Below, in pieces: positions 1 to 8,860 of a stretch of 64,000 nucleotides of DNA; position 1 is the stretch's first letter; the number at the start of each line of letters is the position of its first letter. The stretch lies in contig JAUYMY010000060.1 in the NCBI GenBank assembly GCA_030699385.1, forward strand, positions 124,001 to 188,000. The letters are read 5' to 3'. The notes below the pieces were generated by a model. It was not told the origin of the DNA and did no database searches. It saw only the letters and a list, made by a program, of their open reading frames with translations. Source of the DNA: Methylobacter sp. (GTDB lineage Bacteria; Pseudomonadota; Gammaproteobacteria; Methylococcales; Methylomonadaceae). Made by a program: the position numbers and the translations under genes.

Positions 1-2
1 TG

Positions 3-2543
3 TTAAATGTACTCGCAGGCCATCTCGCTTATCAGTCAGACATTCCTACTTTAAATAAGGTTTTTAACGACTTGGCGGAATACGCCATTTACCATTTTCA
101 AGAAGAAGAAACTATCTGGCATAGCTATTTTCCTGAGGATCCGTGGGAAACCAAGCACAAAGACGATCACAGACGATTTTTGGCGACAGTCACCAAAATA
201 ATGGGCGGCAAGACCACCCGCCCGTTAGATCAGGTCATTGAAGAAATCCTGGCCTTCCTGACCCAATGGTTGGCCTTTCATATTCTCGATACCGACATGC
301 GCATGGCTAAAGTGGTGTTGGCGGTGCAATCAGGCACACCGTTAAATCAGGCCAAAGAGCAAGCCGATCAGGAAATGAGCGGGGCGATGCGGGTTTTGAT
401 TGAAACCATGCTGTCGATGTTCGACGCGCTGTCTTCCCGTACCATGCAGTTGGCAAAAGAGGTGATTGATCGTCAGAAAGCCGAGCAATCCAGCCAAGAT
501 GCCCTGGATCGCCTGCAAAAAATCGCCAGTCAAGTGCCGGGATTGGTATTTCAGTTCCAGCTGTTTCCCGATGGGCGCACCTGCATTCCTTATGCTAATG
601 AATCTATACGCACCATCTATCGCGTCAGTCCGGATGAAGTCAGCGTCGATGCCAGCAAAATACTTGATGCCCTACATCCAGATGACCTGGAAAAGTTCAA
701 AACTTCATTCAAAATATCGGCCAAAGAGCTAACACCTTGGCGCCAAGAATACCGCTTACAGTTCGATAATGCGCCGGTCTGCTGGCTATTCGGCAATGCG
801 TTACCGCAGCTACAAGCCGACGGCTCTGTGCTTTGGCACGGCTTTATCACCGACATCACTAAACAAAAACAGGATGAAGTTAATCTTCGCATCGCCGCGA
901 CCGCCTTTGAATTGCAGGATGCCATGTTGGTTACCGATGCTAATAACGTCATCCTTAAAGTCAATCAGGCCTTTACCCGAATCACCGGCTACAGCGCCGA
1001 TGAAGTGGTTGGTAAAACACCCAACTTGCTTAGCTCGGGACGGCATGACAAAGCTTTTTATAACACCATGTGGGAAAGTATTAATCTTACCGACGCTTGG
1101 CAGGGTGAAATATGGAACCGGCGCAAAAATGGCGAAGTGTACCCCGAATGGCTGATTGTCACTGCAGTCAAAGAGGCTGATGAAAAGGTTAATCACTATG
1201 TCGCCTCCTTTTCCGATATTACCTCGCGCAAGGCCGCCGAAGAGGAAATCAAACAACTGGCTTTTTATGATCCACTGACCAAACTGCCCAACCGTCGGCT
1301 GTTGCTGGAACGACTCAAGCACAGCATCGAAATGGAACGTCGTGACGGCAAACAACTGGCACTGCTGATGCTGGATTTGGATCGTTTTAAAGCGGTCAAC
1401 GATAGTTTGGGCCACGCCGCAGGTGACGAATTGCTGCAACAGGTCGCTAGCCGTATTCTAGCAAGGCTTAGAGACGTTGACATCGTGGCGCGCCTGGGCG
1501 GGGATGAATTTGTGGTCTTACTGGAAGACATTATTCATCCTGAAGATGCCGCACGGGTGGCGTCTGAAATCATTTCCGTATTAAGCAAATCGTTTCAACT
1601 CAGTCAAAGCAACGATGTACAAATTGGCGCCAGTATTGGCATCGGCCTATACCCGGAACACGGCACAAATTATGAAATCCTGATGGATCATGCCGATGCT
1701 GCCTTATATCAAGCCAAAGATCAAGGGCGCGGCTGTTACGCCTATTTTTCTGAAGACCAGACCCTCGCAGCGCGTGAACGCATCGCCCTAGAAACCCGAC
1801 TGCGTCGGGCCATCGAGCAAAACGAACTGCGCGTTTATTACCAGCCTCAAGTCGATATTGCCAGTGGCCGTATCGTCGGTGCCGAAGCCTTGGTGCGCTG
1901 GCAAGACCCGACAGAAGGCTTAATTCCCCCGCTACGTTTTATCCCTATTGCTGAAGAAACCGGGCTGATTTTGGACATTGGTGCCTGGGTGCTGCGAGAA
2001 ACCTGCCGCCAAGGTCGCGAATGGCTTGACGCCGGTTTTCCGGCGCTCAACCTCGCGGTCAACGTTTCCCCGCATCAATTCCGTCGCGGCCATATCGATC
2101 GCTTGGTCGCCACTTGCTTGAGCGAAACCGGGTTTCCAGCCGCCTACCTGGAGCTGGAAATGACCGAAAGCGGACTGATAGAGAATCATGATAGCGTGAT
2201 GGTGCTGTTAAATTCGCTACGTACTCAAGGCGTCCACCTTGCCATTGACGACTTCGGCACAGGGTTTTCATCGCTGGCCTACCTCAAACACTTCCCGTTG
2301 AATGTGCTAAAAATCGACAAAAGTTTTATCGATGATATTCCCAATCTCCAAGACGACATGGAAATTACCGCCACCATTATCGCGATGGGGCATATTTTGG
2401 GTTTTAAAGTGCTGGCAGAAGGCGTAGAAACCCCTGAGCAACTGGCGTTCTTACGGGAAAAAAACTGCGATTTATATCAAGGCTATATTAAAAGCCCACC
2501 GTTACCGGCAGAAGCCTTTATTAATCTGTTGAGCAATGACTAA
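3..2543 (+). CDS. Hemerythrin-PAS-PAS-GGDEF-EAL cyclic-di-GMP signalling protein (5' end outside window)
   Basis: The reading frame is open from the left edge, so the true start lies outside the window. The N-terminal part is a hemerythrin-like domain with the iron-ligand pattern HxxxE (HFQEE), HxxxH (HKDDH) and HxxxxD (HILDTD), which suggests oxygen or redox sensing. Two PAS domains follow (the second carries ITGYSADEVVGKTPNLLSSG), then a GGDEF domain with an intact GGDEF active-site motif, and an EAL domain starting at EALVRW. The protein is probably a cytoplasmic bifunctional diguanylate cyclase/phosphodiesterase that links an O2/redox signal to c-di-GMP level. Which activity dominates cannot be told from sequence. 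The next gene is separated from it by a hairpin terminator. Confidence 0.9.
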   Translation, partial: LNVLAGHLAYQSDIPTLNKVFNDLAEYAIYHFQEEETIWHSYFPEDPWETKHKDDHRRFLATVTKIMGGKTTRPLDQVIEEILAFLTQWLAFHILDTDMRMAKVVLAVQSGTPLNQAKEQADQEMSGAMRVLIETMLSMFDALSSRTMQLAKEVIDRQKAEQSSQDALDRLQKIASQVPGLVFQFQLFPDGRTCIPYANESIRTIYRVSPDEVSVDASKILDALHPDDLEKFKTSFKISAKELTPWRQEYRLQFDNAPVCWLFGNALPQLQADGSVLWHGFITDITKQKQDEVNLRIAATAFELQDAMLVTDANNVILKVNQAFTRITGYSADEVVGKTPNLLSSGRHDKAFYNTMWESINLTDAWQGEIWNRRKNGEVYPEWLIVTAVKEADEKVNHYVASFSDITSRKAAEEEIKQLAFYDPLTKLPNRRLLLERLKHSIEMERRDGKQLALLMLDLDRFKAVNDSLGHAAGDELLQQVASRILARLRDVDIVARLGGDEFVVLLEDIIHPEDAARVASEIISVLSKSFQLSQSNDVQIGASIGIGLYPEHGTNYEILMDHADAALYQAKDQGRGCYAYFSEDQTLAARERIALETRLRRAIEQNELRVYYQPQVDIASGRIVGAEALVRWQDPTEGLIPPLRFIPIAEETGLILDIGAWVLRETCRQGREWLDAGFPALNLAVNVSPHQFRRGHIDRLVATCLSETGFPAAYLELEMTESGLIENHDSVMVLLNSLRTQGVHLAIDDFGTGFSSLAYLKHFPLNVLKIDKSFIDDIPNLQDDMEITATIIAMGHILGFKVLAEGVETPEQLAFLREKNCDLYQGYIKSPPLPAEAFINLLSND

Positions 2544-2577
2544 GAGCTGTTCGAAAATTCGTCTTGACAGCTCTTTC
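2543..2577 (+). terminator. Intrinsic terminator after the GGDEF-EAL gene
   Basis: An 8-bp inverted repeat, AGAGCTGT/ACAGCTCT, begins just after the stop codon and is followed by TTT. The loop contains a smaller dyad (CGA/TCG). The T-tract is short, so efficiency is uncertain. Confidence 0.55.
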
Positions 2578-2632
2578 CGGTCAGCTTTAACGTTTGCGAT
2601 TTTGTAACTACTACCCTTGGAAATTTAGCCTC

Positions 2633-2971
2633 ATGAACACCCCGTCAGTCGCGTCTAGCGATATTTTCTCATCGACTTTTTTATTCGGTAATGTGGCGGC
2701 GCCGTTTGCTATCGGGCTGGCGGTCGGTTATTTTGCTAAAAAAATGTTGCGCATGGCGTTATTTTTGGGGGGAGGGCTGGTTGTGCTGCTGTTTGTCGCA
2801 GAGTCTTACGACATTATTGATATAACCGATGAGAAGCTGCAACATGCCGCTAGCGCGGCCACTGATGTTGCAAAAAAATCCAGTGGCTTTTTGGTGGATC
2901 GTTTGACGCGTATTACCAGCAAGGGCGTCAGTGGTGTTGGTGGTTTTTTTGTCGGGCTTAAATTAGGGTAG
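2633..2971 (+). CDS. FUN14-family small membrane protein
   Basis: This is a 112-residue protein if the ATG at 2633 is used; an in-frame upstream start at 2594 is less likely. It has a glycine-rich hydrophobic segment (FAIGLAVGYFAKKMLRMALF), a second hydrophobic stretch (LGGGLVVLLFVA), a polar middle, and a glycine-rich C-terminus ending in FFVGLKLG. This pattern fits the FUN14 family, whose bacterial members are uncharacterised small membrane proteins. I see no functional motif. It sits alone between two hairpins. Confidence 0.7.
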   Translation: MNTPSVASSDIFSSTFLFGNVAAPFAIGLAVGYFAKKMLRMALFLGGGLVVLLFVAESYDIIDITDEKLQHAASAATDVAKKSSGFLVDRLTRITSKGVSGVGGFFVGLKLG

Positions 2972-3029
2972 TTATTTTTGCTGCGGCCTTGCAGGCAAAG
3001 CTTCCGCTCCTGCTCACGCCCCTTATAGG

Positions 3030-3058
3030 CAAAAAAAATGCGGCCGGTTGGCCGCATT
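3030..3058 (-). terminator. Hairpin with T-tract on the minus strand
   Basis: The arms ATGCGGCC and GGCCGCAT (3038-3045 and 3050-3057) enclose a GGTT loop. Eight A residues lie to the left, so the structure looks like an intrinsic terminator only when read on the minus strand. No convincing minus-strand gene precedes it. It may work as a bidirectional stop after the FUN14-like gene. Confidence 0.4.
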
Positions 3059-3238
3059 GGAGAAGGATATAACGCTCTGAATTCCTAGGAGGAAGTTTGC
3101 ATCTCAAGAGTTGCAAGTATATTAACGGTGAGCGTTAAATAATGGAATGCGGCAAATTGCCGCGTGTCAGAATGTCGCAGGATATACTTTTGGGTTTCCC
3201 CACGCGCCGCTTTTTTAACAATCAAGTTGTGACCATTA

Positions 3239-3661
3239 ATGAAAACATATTTAAAAGATACCGAAGCGACAGAGCAATTTGGTGCCAAGCTTTGGGCGGA
3301 GTTGCCGCCAAAATGCCTGATATTTTTGCAGGGAGATCTGGGCGCTGGAAAAACAACGCTGGTCAGAGGTGTTCTAAGGGCGGCCGGTTACACGGGTGCG
3401 GTTAAAAGCCCCACTTATACGCTGGTCGAAGAATATACGCTGGCCGGACGTCGGCTATTTCATTTTGATTTGTATCGGGTTGCCGATCCCGAAGAGCTGG
3501 AATGGATTGGCATTAGAGATTATTTTGACCAGGATTGCCTGTGTTTTATCGAATGGGCCGACAAGGGGCAGGGCTTTTTACCTGAGCCGGATCGGCTTAT
3601 CAGTTTGCTTGCCGAGGGCGAGGGGCGATCGGTTGAACTGCGCATTATCGATAAAAATTAA
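3239..3661 (+). CDS. tsaE: tRNA threonylcarbamoyladenosine biosynthesis ATPase TsaE
   Basis: This 140-residue P-loop protein has the Walker A motif GDLGAGKTT and the conserved SPTYTLVEEY and HFDLYR blocks of the TsaE (YjeE) family. TsaE is the ATPase partner of TsaB-TsaD in making t6A at position 37 of ANN-decoding tRNAs. Its length matches the family. The order tsaE, cell-wall amidase, mutL is the same as in Escherichia coli (yjeE-amiB-mutL), which supports the call. Confidence 0.95.
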   Translation: MKTYLKDTEATEQFGAKLWAELPPKCLIFLQGDLGAGKTTLVRGVLRAAGYTGAVKSPTYTLVEEYTLAGRRLFHFDLYRVADPEELEWIGIRDYFDQDCLCFIEWADKGQGFLPEPDRLISLLAEGEGRSVELRIIDKN

Positions 3662-3745
3662 AAAATATAATTACAACAGCTCTAGGAAAACAATCACATA
3701 CTGCTATAATCTAACGCAAATTATCACCTTGCGAGTTGCGTGCCA

Positions 3746-5059
3746 ATGAGAAGTTATTCAAAGATCTTGTTTATTATCGGATTACAGTTTCTGGCTGTGC
3801 CCGGTTATGCCGAGCAGATCAGTATCAGTGCCTTGCGTTACTGGAATACACCTGATCAAAACCAACTGCTGTTTGATGTGACGTCTTCACCCGAACACCG
3901 GGTTTTTCTGATGAATAATCCGGCGCGCTTGGTTGTTGATATGCGCAATGTCAATGCAAGCAACGCATTGACTCAGCCTGCGCCCTCCCATCCGCTGTTT
4001 TCTAAAGTACGTATTGCCCAAAGAAATAAGACCGATTTAAGGGTTGTTATTGACTTGAAAAAAGACATAAACTCAAAAAATATGTCATTAAGAACCAATA
4101 GCATGAACGGCAAACGTTTGGTTATTGAGTTGCTGAACAAAGAGCCTGTTAACTATGCCCAGGCTGAAAAGCCGGTAGCGGTTAAACCCGTTGCCGTCAA
4201 AACACCCGCTATCAAAGTGGCAAGCAACAAACAGGCGATTCCCAAGCCGACACCCGTTAAAGAGCCGCAAAAAACAGCCATTCAACAGGTTGTAATGAGT
4301 TCTGAGCCGTCGAAAACTGCGCCGAAACGGGACGTTATTGTTGCTATTGATGCCGGTCATGGCGGTAATGATCCCGGCGCCCACGGGGCAAACGGCACCG
4401 AAGAGAAGGTAATTACTCTGGCTATTGCTAAAAAACTGGCTAATTTAATCGACCAACAGCCGGGCATGAAGGCTTTTATGGTGCGTAAAGGCGATTATTA
4501 TGTGGATCTTAGAAAACGGATACAAATCGCCCGAGCAGCCAAGGCCGATTTGTTTGTTTCAATTCATGCCGATGCGTTTCAGGATGCAACGGTGAAAGGC
4601 GCATCGGTGTATACCTTGTCCAATAAAGGTGCCAGTAACGAAGCTTCACGTTGGCTGGCAGACAGTGAAAATGCCTCCGATTTGGTGGGCGGCGTCAGCC
4701 TTAACGACAAGGACAATGTGTTAGCATCGGTTTTGCTCGATTTGTCGCAGACTGCTTCGCAAGATGCCAGCGTTAATGTTGCTAATAAGGTGCTGAAAAA
4801 CTTTCAACGTATCGGCGAACTGCATTACGGCTCAGTGCAAAAAGCCAATTTCATGGTGTTGAAATCACCCGATATACCGTCCATTTTGATAGAAACGGCG
4901 TTTATCTCTAATCCGACAGAAGAGTTTAAATTGCTTAATAGCGCGCATCAGTCAAAAATGGCGCTGGCTATTTTTAATGGTGTGCGCAGTTATTTTGATG
5001 CAGCCGCACCGGGTAGACCTGCCCCTGATACGGCTAGCGTAGTCGCGTTGGATATGTGA
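3746..5059 (+). CDS. N-acetylmuramoyl-L-alanine amidase with AMIN domain (AmiB/AmiC type)
   Basis: The protein of about 437 residues starts with a signal peptide ending near VPGYA, so it acts in the periplasm. An AMIN domain (roughly residues 22-120) is followed by a Pro/Val/Lys-rich linker containing two KPVAV repeats, then an amidase_3 domain. This domain has the zinc-site motifs IDAGHGG, the Glu in NGTEEKV, FVSIHAD and LIETAFISN. Such enzymes cleave septal peptidoglycan during cell separation. It has no C-terminal LysM domain, unlike E. coli AmiB, although it holds the amiB position between tsaE and mutL. I chose ATG 3746 over GTG 3740 because neither has a clear ribosome binding site and the ATG gives a normal signal peptide. 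Confidence 0.93.
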   Translation: MRSYSKILFIIGLQFLAVPGYAEQISISALRYWNTPDQNQLLFDVTSSPEHRVFLMNNPARLVVDMRNVNASNALTQPAPSHPLFSKVRIAQRNKTDLRVVIDLKKDINSKNMSLRTNSMNGKRLVIELLNKEPVNYAQAEKPVAVKPVAVKTPAIKVASNKQAIPKPTPVKEPQKTAIQQVVMSSEPSKTAPKRDVIVAIDAGHGGNDPGAHGANGTEEKVITLAIAKKLANLIDQQPGMKAFMVRKGDYYVDLRKRIQIARAAKADLFVSIHADAFQDATVKGASVYTLSNKGASNEASRWLADSENASDLVGGVSLNDKDNVLASVLLDLSQTASQDASVNVANKVLKNFQRIGELHYGSVQKANFMVLKSPDIPSILIETAFISNPTEEFKLLNSAHQSKMALAIFNGVRSYFDAAAPGRPAPDTASVVALDM

Positions 5060-5068
5060 AAGTGTAGT

Positions 5069-5096
5069 GGCGATACTTGCGCCTTATCGCCGTTTT
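5069..5096 (+). terminator. Terminator after the amidase gene
   Basis: The inverted repeat GGCGATA/TATCGCC with a 9-nt loop is followed by GTTTT. It separates the amidase from mutL. Confidence 0.55.
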
Positions 5097-5162
5097 CCTG
5101 CACTGAAGTATGAATAATAAGCCCCAGTCATATAAAATACGCGTTTTGCTTTAGGTCGGCCG

Positions 5163-6977
5163 ATGCGTATCCATTCACTCCCCACTCAACTGGTTAACCA
5201 AATTGCCGCTGGCGAGGTGGTCGAGCGGCCATCGTCCGTGGTTAAAGAACTGGTTGAAAACTGCTTCGATGCCGGCGCCAGCCAAATTACTATCGATATA
5301 GAGCAGGGCGGCGCTAGGCTGATAAAAATCAGGGATGACGGTTGCGGCATCGTTAAAGAGGATTTGCCGCTGGCTTTATCGCGTCATGCAACCAGCAAAA
5401 TTGCCAGCTTAAAAGACTTGGAACAGGTGTCCAGCATGGGTTTTCGTGGTGAGGCTTTGCCCAGCATCAGCTCGGTTGCAAGGTTGACGCTGATTTCGCG
5501 CACTCAGGATGCCGATTGCGCCTGGCGGGTTAATGCCGATGGTTCCGAGCAGGATTTCGACCCGCAGCCCGACCCGCATCCTTTCGGCACCACTGTCGAT
5601 GTGCGCGATTTGTTTTACAACACACCGGCGCGGCGAAAGTTTTTAAAAACCGAAAAGACCGAATTTACCCACATTGAAACGCTAATTAAACGCATGGCGC
5701 TCAGCCGTTTTGATCTGGGTTTTACGCTCACGCACAACCAAAAAGAAATACTCACACTAAAGCCGGCGCTAAATGACGGCGAACAGGAACAGCGCATTGC
5801 CGGCATTTGCGGCTCGGCTTTTATCGAGAATGCGGTCAAAATCGACTTTGCCGCCTCCGATCTGCAGCTGACCGGCTGGGTGGGATTGCCGACTTTTTCG
5901 CGCAGTCAGCAAGACATGCAGTTTTTTTATGTCAACGGCAGGCTGGTCAGGGATAAGCTGGTAAGTCACGCGGTTAAACAGGCTTATCAGGATGTGCTGT
6001 TTCATGGTCGGCATCCGGTGTTTGTTTTATATCTGACTCTTGATCCGACGCTGGTTGATGTCAACGCGCATCCGGCAAAATTGGAAGTCAGGTTCAGGGA
6101 AGGGCGCTTGGTGCATGATTTTCTGTTTTCGGCGCTGCACCGCTCGCTGGCTAATGTAAGGCCGGGACAGGACGCCGTCCGGCAAGTCTCTATCGAGCCA
6201 TCGCCGCAGACGCATCCGGTGGCTGATCAGCCGCAAAATGCCTTTTCGGTTGCAGCCAAACCGAATTACAGCCCTAAACCGCCGCCGCAACAAGCCTCAT
6301 TGCCGTTGCAGGTAGAAGAAGCTATTCAGGCTTATGCGTCGTTATATCCAAAAACGGAACCGATTGCACAAGCGCAAGCCGCGCAACAGCAAGCAAGGCC
6401 GCTAGGTCAGGCCATCGCGCATTTGCACAACATCTACATTTTGTCGGAAACCGCTAACGGCATTATTTTAGTCGATGCCCATGCCGCACATGAACGGGTC
6501 ACTTATGAGCGCTTAAAACTGCAATATCAAAACGGCGCTGTGCCCAGCCAGCCTTTGCTGCTGCCGATTAAAATAAAAGTCAGCAGCGCAGAAGCTGATT
6601 TGGCCGAACAGAAACAGGATTTTTTCCACGCCCTGGGTTTTGAACTCAACCGTTCCGGCCCGGAAACCGTGGTGTTGCGCTCAATTCCGGCGTTATTGGG
6701 CAATACCGATATGGAAACCCTGGTTCGCGATGTACTGGCCGACCTCAATGAACACGGCGTCAGCCAAAGGGTGCAGGAAAAATCCAATGAGTTATTGGCC
6801 AAAGTCGCCTGTCATGGCTCGGTGCGCGCACATCGGCGTTTGACCCTCGACGAAATGAATGCCTTGTTGCGGGATATGGAACAGACCGAAAGAATAGGGC
6901 AGTGCAACCACGGCAGGCCGACCTGGATAGAATTATCGACCCGCGAGCTGGATAAATTCTTTTTACGTGGGCAATAG
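5163..6977 (+). CDS. mutL: DNA mismatch repair protein MutL (endonuclease type)
   Basis: This 604-residue protein has the N-terminal GHKL ATPase motifs NQIAAGEVVERP, the ENCFDAGA block, DDGCGI and GFRGEAL. A Gln/Pro-rich linker (about residues 345-410) leads to the C-terminal dimerisation domain. That domain contains DAHAAHERVTYE at residues 438-449, which fits the metal-binding endonuclease motif DxHA(x)2E(x)4E. It also has the companion motifs ACHGSVRA (Cys 550) and QCNHGRPT (Cys 581, His 583). E. coli MutL lacks these motifs and relies on MutH, so this MutL probably nicks DNA itself. The second motif residue is Ala, where many bacteria have Gln. Confidence 0.97.
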   Translation: MRIHSLPTQLVNQIAAGEVVERPSSVVKELVENCFDAGASQITIDIEQGGARLIKIRDDGCGIVKEDLPLALSRHATSKIASLKDLEQVSSMGFRGEALPSISSVARLTLISRTQDADCAWRVNADGSEQDFDPQPDPHPFGTTVDVRDLFYNTPARRKFLKTEKTEFTHIETLIKRMALSRFDLGFTLTHNQKEILTLKPALNDGEQEQRIAGICGSAFIENAVKIDFAASDLQLTGWVGLPTFSRSQQDMQFFYVNGRLVRDKLVSHAVKQAYQDVLFHGRHPVFVLYLTLDPTLVDVNAHPAKLEVRFREGRLVHDFLFSALHRSLANVRPGQDAVRQVSIEPSPQTHPVADQPQNAFSVAAKPNYSPKPPPQQASLPLQVEEAIQAYASLYPKTEPIAQAQAAQQQARPLGQAIAHLHNIYILSETANGIILVDAHAAHERVTYERLKLQYQNGAVPSQPLLLPIKIKVSSAEADLAEQKQDFFHALGFELNRSGPETVVLRSIPALLGNTDMETLVRDVLADLNEHGVSQRVQEKSNELLAKVACHGSVRAHRRLTLDEMNALLRDMEQTERIGQCNHGRPTWIELSTRELDKFFLRGQ

Positions 6978-7027
6978 GACGGCAGGATTAAAGTCAAATT
7001 TCCTTGCCCCGCAATAGACAAATTATT

Positions 7028-7651
7028 ATGAAACGCATATCACTGCTTAATAGCGCCCATAACGTAATCCGAAACCGACTTAAACCCGGCGATAGCGCCA
7101 TTGACGCCACCGTCGGTAATGGCCATGACACCTTATTTCTCGCCCAGCAAGTTGCTCCATCCGGTCATGTTTACGGCTTTGATATACAGCAGGCAGCTAT
7201 TGATGCCACACGGGATAAACTGGCTTGCAAAACCCCCCTATCAGATTGCCTGAGCTTAATTCATGCCAGCCATGCCAACATGAAAGAAAATATCCCGGCG
7301 CAGCTTCACGGCAAGATCAATGCCATTATGTTTAATCTGGGCTACCTGCCGGGCGGCGACAAAAGCGTCATCACCCTCACCGACTCGACTTTGGCCGCAT
7401 TAACCGCAGCCAGCCAAATATTGGCGGTCAACGGCATCATCACCCTGCTAGCTTACCCCGGTCATTCAGGTGGTGACACCGAAACCGACCACGTTGCAAA
7501 TTGGTGCGAACAGCTCGATAGGCAGCGCTTTGCAGTCAACATTTTCTACAGCGCTGAACACAAGGACTCAGCGCCTCGGCTTTTTGTCATTGATAAACGT
7601 GTAGCAGAATATCAAGAGAACCCGGAAAATTGCGGGTATTTTAATAAATAA
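7028..7651 (+). CDS. Class I SAM-dependent methyltransferase, putative rRNA methylase family (YtqB-like)
   Basis: This protein of about 207 residues has the SAM-binding motif DATVGNGHDTLFLA and the motif II acid in VYGFDIQ, followed by the family signature FNLGYLPGGDK. These match the rRNA_methylase/YtqB-like family (PF06962 type). The substrate is uncertain; YtqB itself has been tied to tRNA methylation. I chose ATG 7028 over TTG 7004 because homologues begin close to this Met. It is read with mutL, about 50 bases downstream, and may be co-transcribed with it. Confidence 0.85.
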   Translation: MKRISLLNSAHNVIRNRLKPGDSAIDATVGNGHDTLFLAQQVAPSGHVYGFDIQQAAIDATRDKLACKTPLSDCLSLIHASHANMKENIPAQLHGKINAIMFNLGYLPGGDKSVITLTDSTLAALTAASQILAVNGIITLLAYPGHSGGDTETDHVANWCEQLDRQRFAVNIFYSAEHKDSAPRLFVIDKRVAEYQENPENCGYFNK

Positions 7652-7871
7652 TCAATATAAACAATGATATATGTTATGATGAATGCAAATAACATCATTT
7701 GAACATGCTATGCCAGTCCCTTTCAAATCAAGCCCGCTAGAATTTAACCAACACCTATTTGAGTTTAGTGTGGTTTCCAAGTAACCATTGTTATACTCTT
7801 ATAGGGCGCTTTATTCATTTTTTATCAACCTGTTATGGTGTTTTTTTTAGCTCTGAAACTTAATAGTCAAA
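7652..7871. other. Intergenic region before ccmG
   Basis: This 220-bp AT-rich gap holds no recognised gene. A 24-codon open frame at 7710-7784 starts MPVPFKSSPLEFNQ, a wording that recalls the beginning of some transposases, and it stops after SVVSK. It could be a truncated insertion-sequence remnant, but it is too short to assign. No terminator is obvious. Confidence 0.4.
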
Positions 7872-8402
7872 ATGCTTAAATTTATCCTCCCCTTATTATT
7901 ATTCATCGTTCTTGCGGTATTTCTGGCGCTGGGCTTAAACCTGCATCCCAGCGAGATTCCTTCGCCGCTCATAGACAAACCGGCACCGGTATTTTCTGCG
8001 CCAAAGTTGCAATCTCCTGAAGAAAAATTATCCCCCGCCGACTTAAAAGGCAAAGTCTGGCTGTTTAATGTCTGGGCATCGTGGTGCGCTTCGTGCCGCC
8101 TGGAACATCCGATATTGAACCAATTAGCCAAGCAAAAAGCAGTCATTATTATCGGCTTAAATTACAAGGACGAGCCCATTGCTGCAAAGGGCTGGTTGGC
8201 GCAATTGGGCAATCCCTACGATGTCAGCATCATGGATCAAGATGGCCGCATCGGCATCGACTGGGGCGTTTACGGCGTGCCGGAAACCTTTGTCGTCGAT
8301 AAACACGGCGTGATCCGCTATAAACATACCGGCCCGGTTACTGCAGAAGATGTGCCGCAAATATTCCTACCGTTAATTGCTAAATTACAGGCTGAAAATT
8401 GA
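7872..8402 (+). CDS. ccmG: Cytochrome c biogenesis thiol:disulfide oxidoreductase CcmG/DsbE
   Basis: This 176-residue protein has one N-terminal membrane anchor (about residues 3-24) and a periplasmic thioredoxin fold with the active site WCASC. It also has the family GVYGVPETFVVD block with the cis-Pro. CcmG reduces apocytochrome c or CcmH so that heme can be attached. It overlaps ccmH by 4 bp, so the two are translationally coupled. The other ccm genes (ccmA-F) are not in this window. Confidence 0.95.
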   Translation: MLKFILPLLLFIVLAVFLALGLNLHPSEIPSPLIDKPAPVFSAPKLQSPEEKLSPADLKGKVWLFNVWASWCASCRLEHPILNQLAKQKAVIIIGLNYKDEPIAAKGWLAQLGNPYDVSIMDQDGRIGIDWGVYGVPETFVVDKHGVIRYKHTGPVTAEDVPQIFLPLIAKLQAEN

Positions 8403-8860
8403 TGAAGTATTTATTTATCGCCTTCCTGCTCCTATTGTCCAACATGGCCTGCGCCGGTGTTGAATACCGCCAGTTTGCCAATCCTGAACAGCAAGAAGCT
8501 TACGAAGATCTGACCTCGGAATTGCGCTGCTTAGTCTGTCAAAATCAGACTATCGCTGATTCCAATGCTGAACTGGCGGCGGATTTGCGTCGGCAAGTCT
8601 ACGAAATGCTGCAACAAGGCAAATCAAAACAGGATATTGCCACCTTTATGACCGACCGCTACGGCGATTTCGTTTTATACAAACCGCCGTTTAAGCTTAA
8701 AACCGGCTTGCTGTGGCTGGGGCCGGTGGCGTTTTTAGTCATTGGTTTGATCGCGCTATTTTTATTCGCCCGGCGCAAAAAAAATGCCGAGGCGGTGACT
8801 ATCAGTGCTGAAAAACAACAAAAAATTCGTCGTTTATTGGAAAAAGGTGATCAGTCTTGA
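8399..8860 (+). CDS. ccmH: Cytochrome c-type biogenesis protein CcmH
   Basis: This 153-residue protein has a signal peptide or anchor ending near NMACA, then the periplasmic three-helix domain with the redox motif LRCLVCQNQ (CxxC). A C-terminal membrane helix follows (LLWLGPVAFLVIGLIALFLF). It accepts apocytochrome thiols in heme-ligation system I. It lies between ccmG and ccmI with 4-bp ATGA-type overlaps on both sides, so this is one transcription unit. It corresponds to the short CcmH (CcmL-like) form, with the TPR part encoded separately by ccmI. Confidence 0.95.
   Translation: MMKYLFIAFLLLLSNMACAGVEYRQFANPEQQEAYEDLTSELRCLVCQNQTIADSNAELAADLRRQVYEMLQQGKSKQDIATFMTDRYGDFVLYKPPFKLKTGLLWLGPVAFLVIGLIALFLFARRKKNAEAVTISAEKQQKIRRLLEKGDQS

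Noticed and set aside
810-1439. 209-codon open frame opposite the GGDEF-EAL gene
   Set aside because: The opposite strand encodes well-conserved PAS and GGDEF domains, so this is a codon-bias shadow.
3085-3288. 67-codon minus-strand frame upstream of tsaE, which the 3030-3058 hairpin could terminate
   Set aside because: It has no recognisable product, overlaps the tsaE start and has no clear ribosome binding site.
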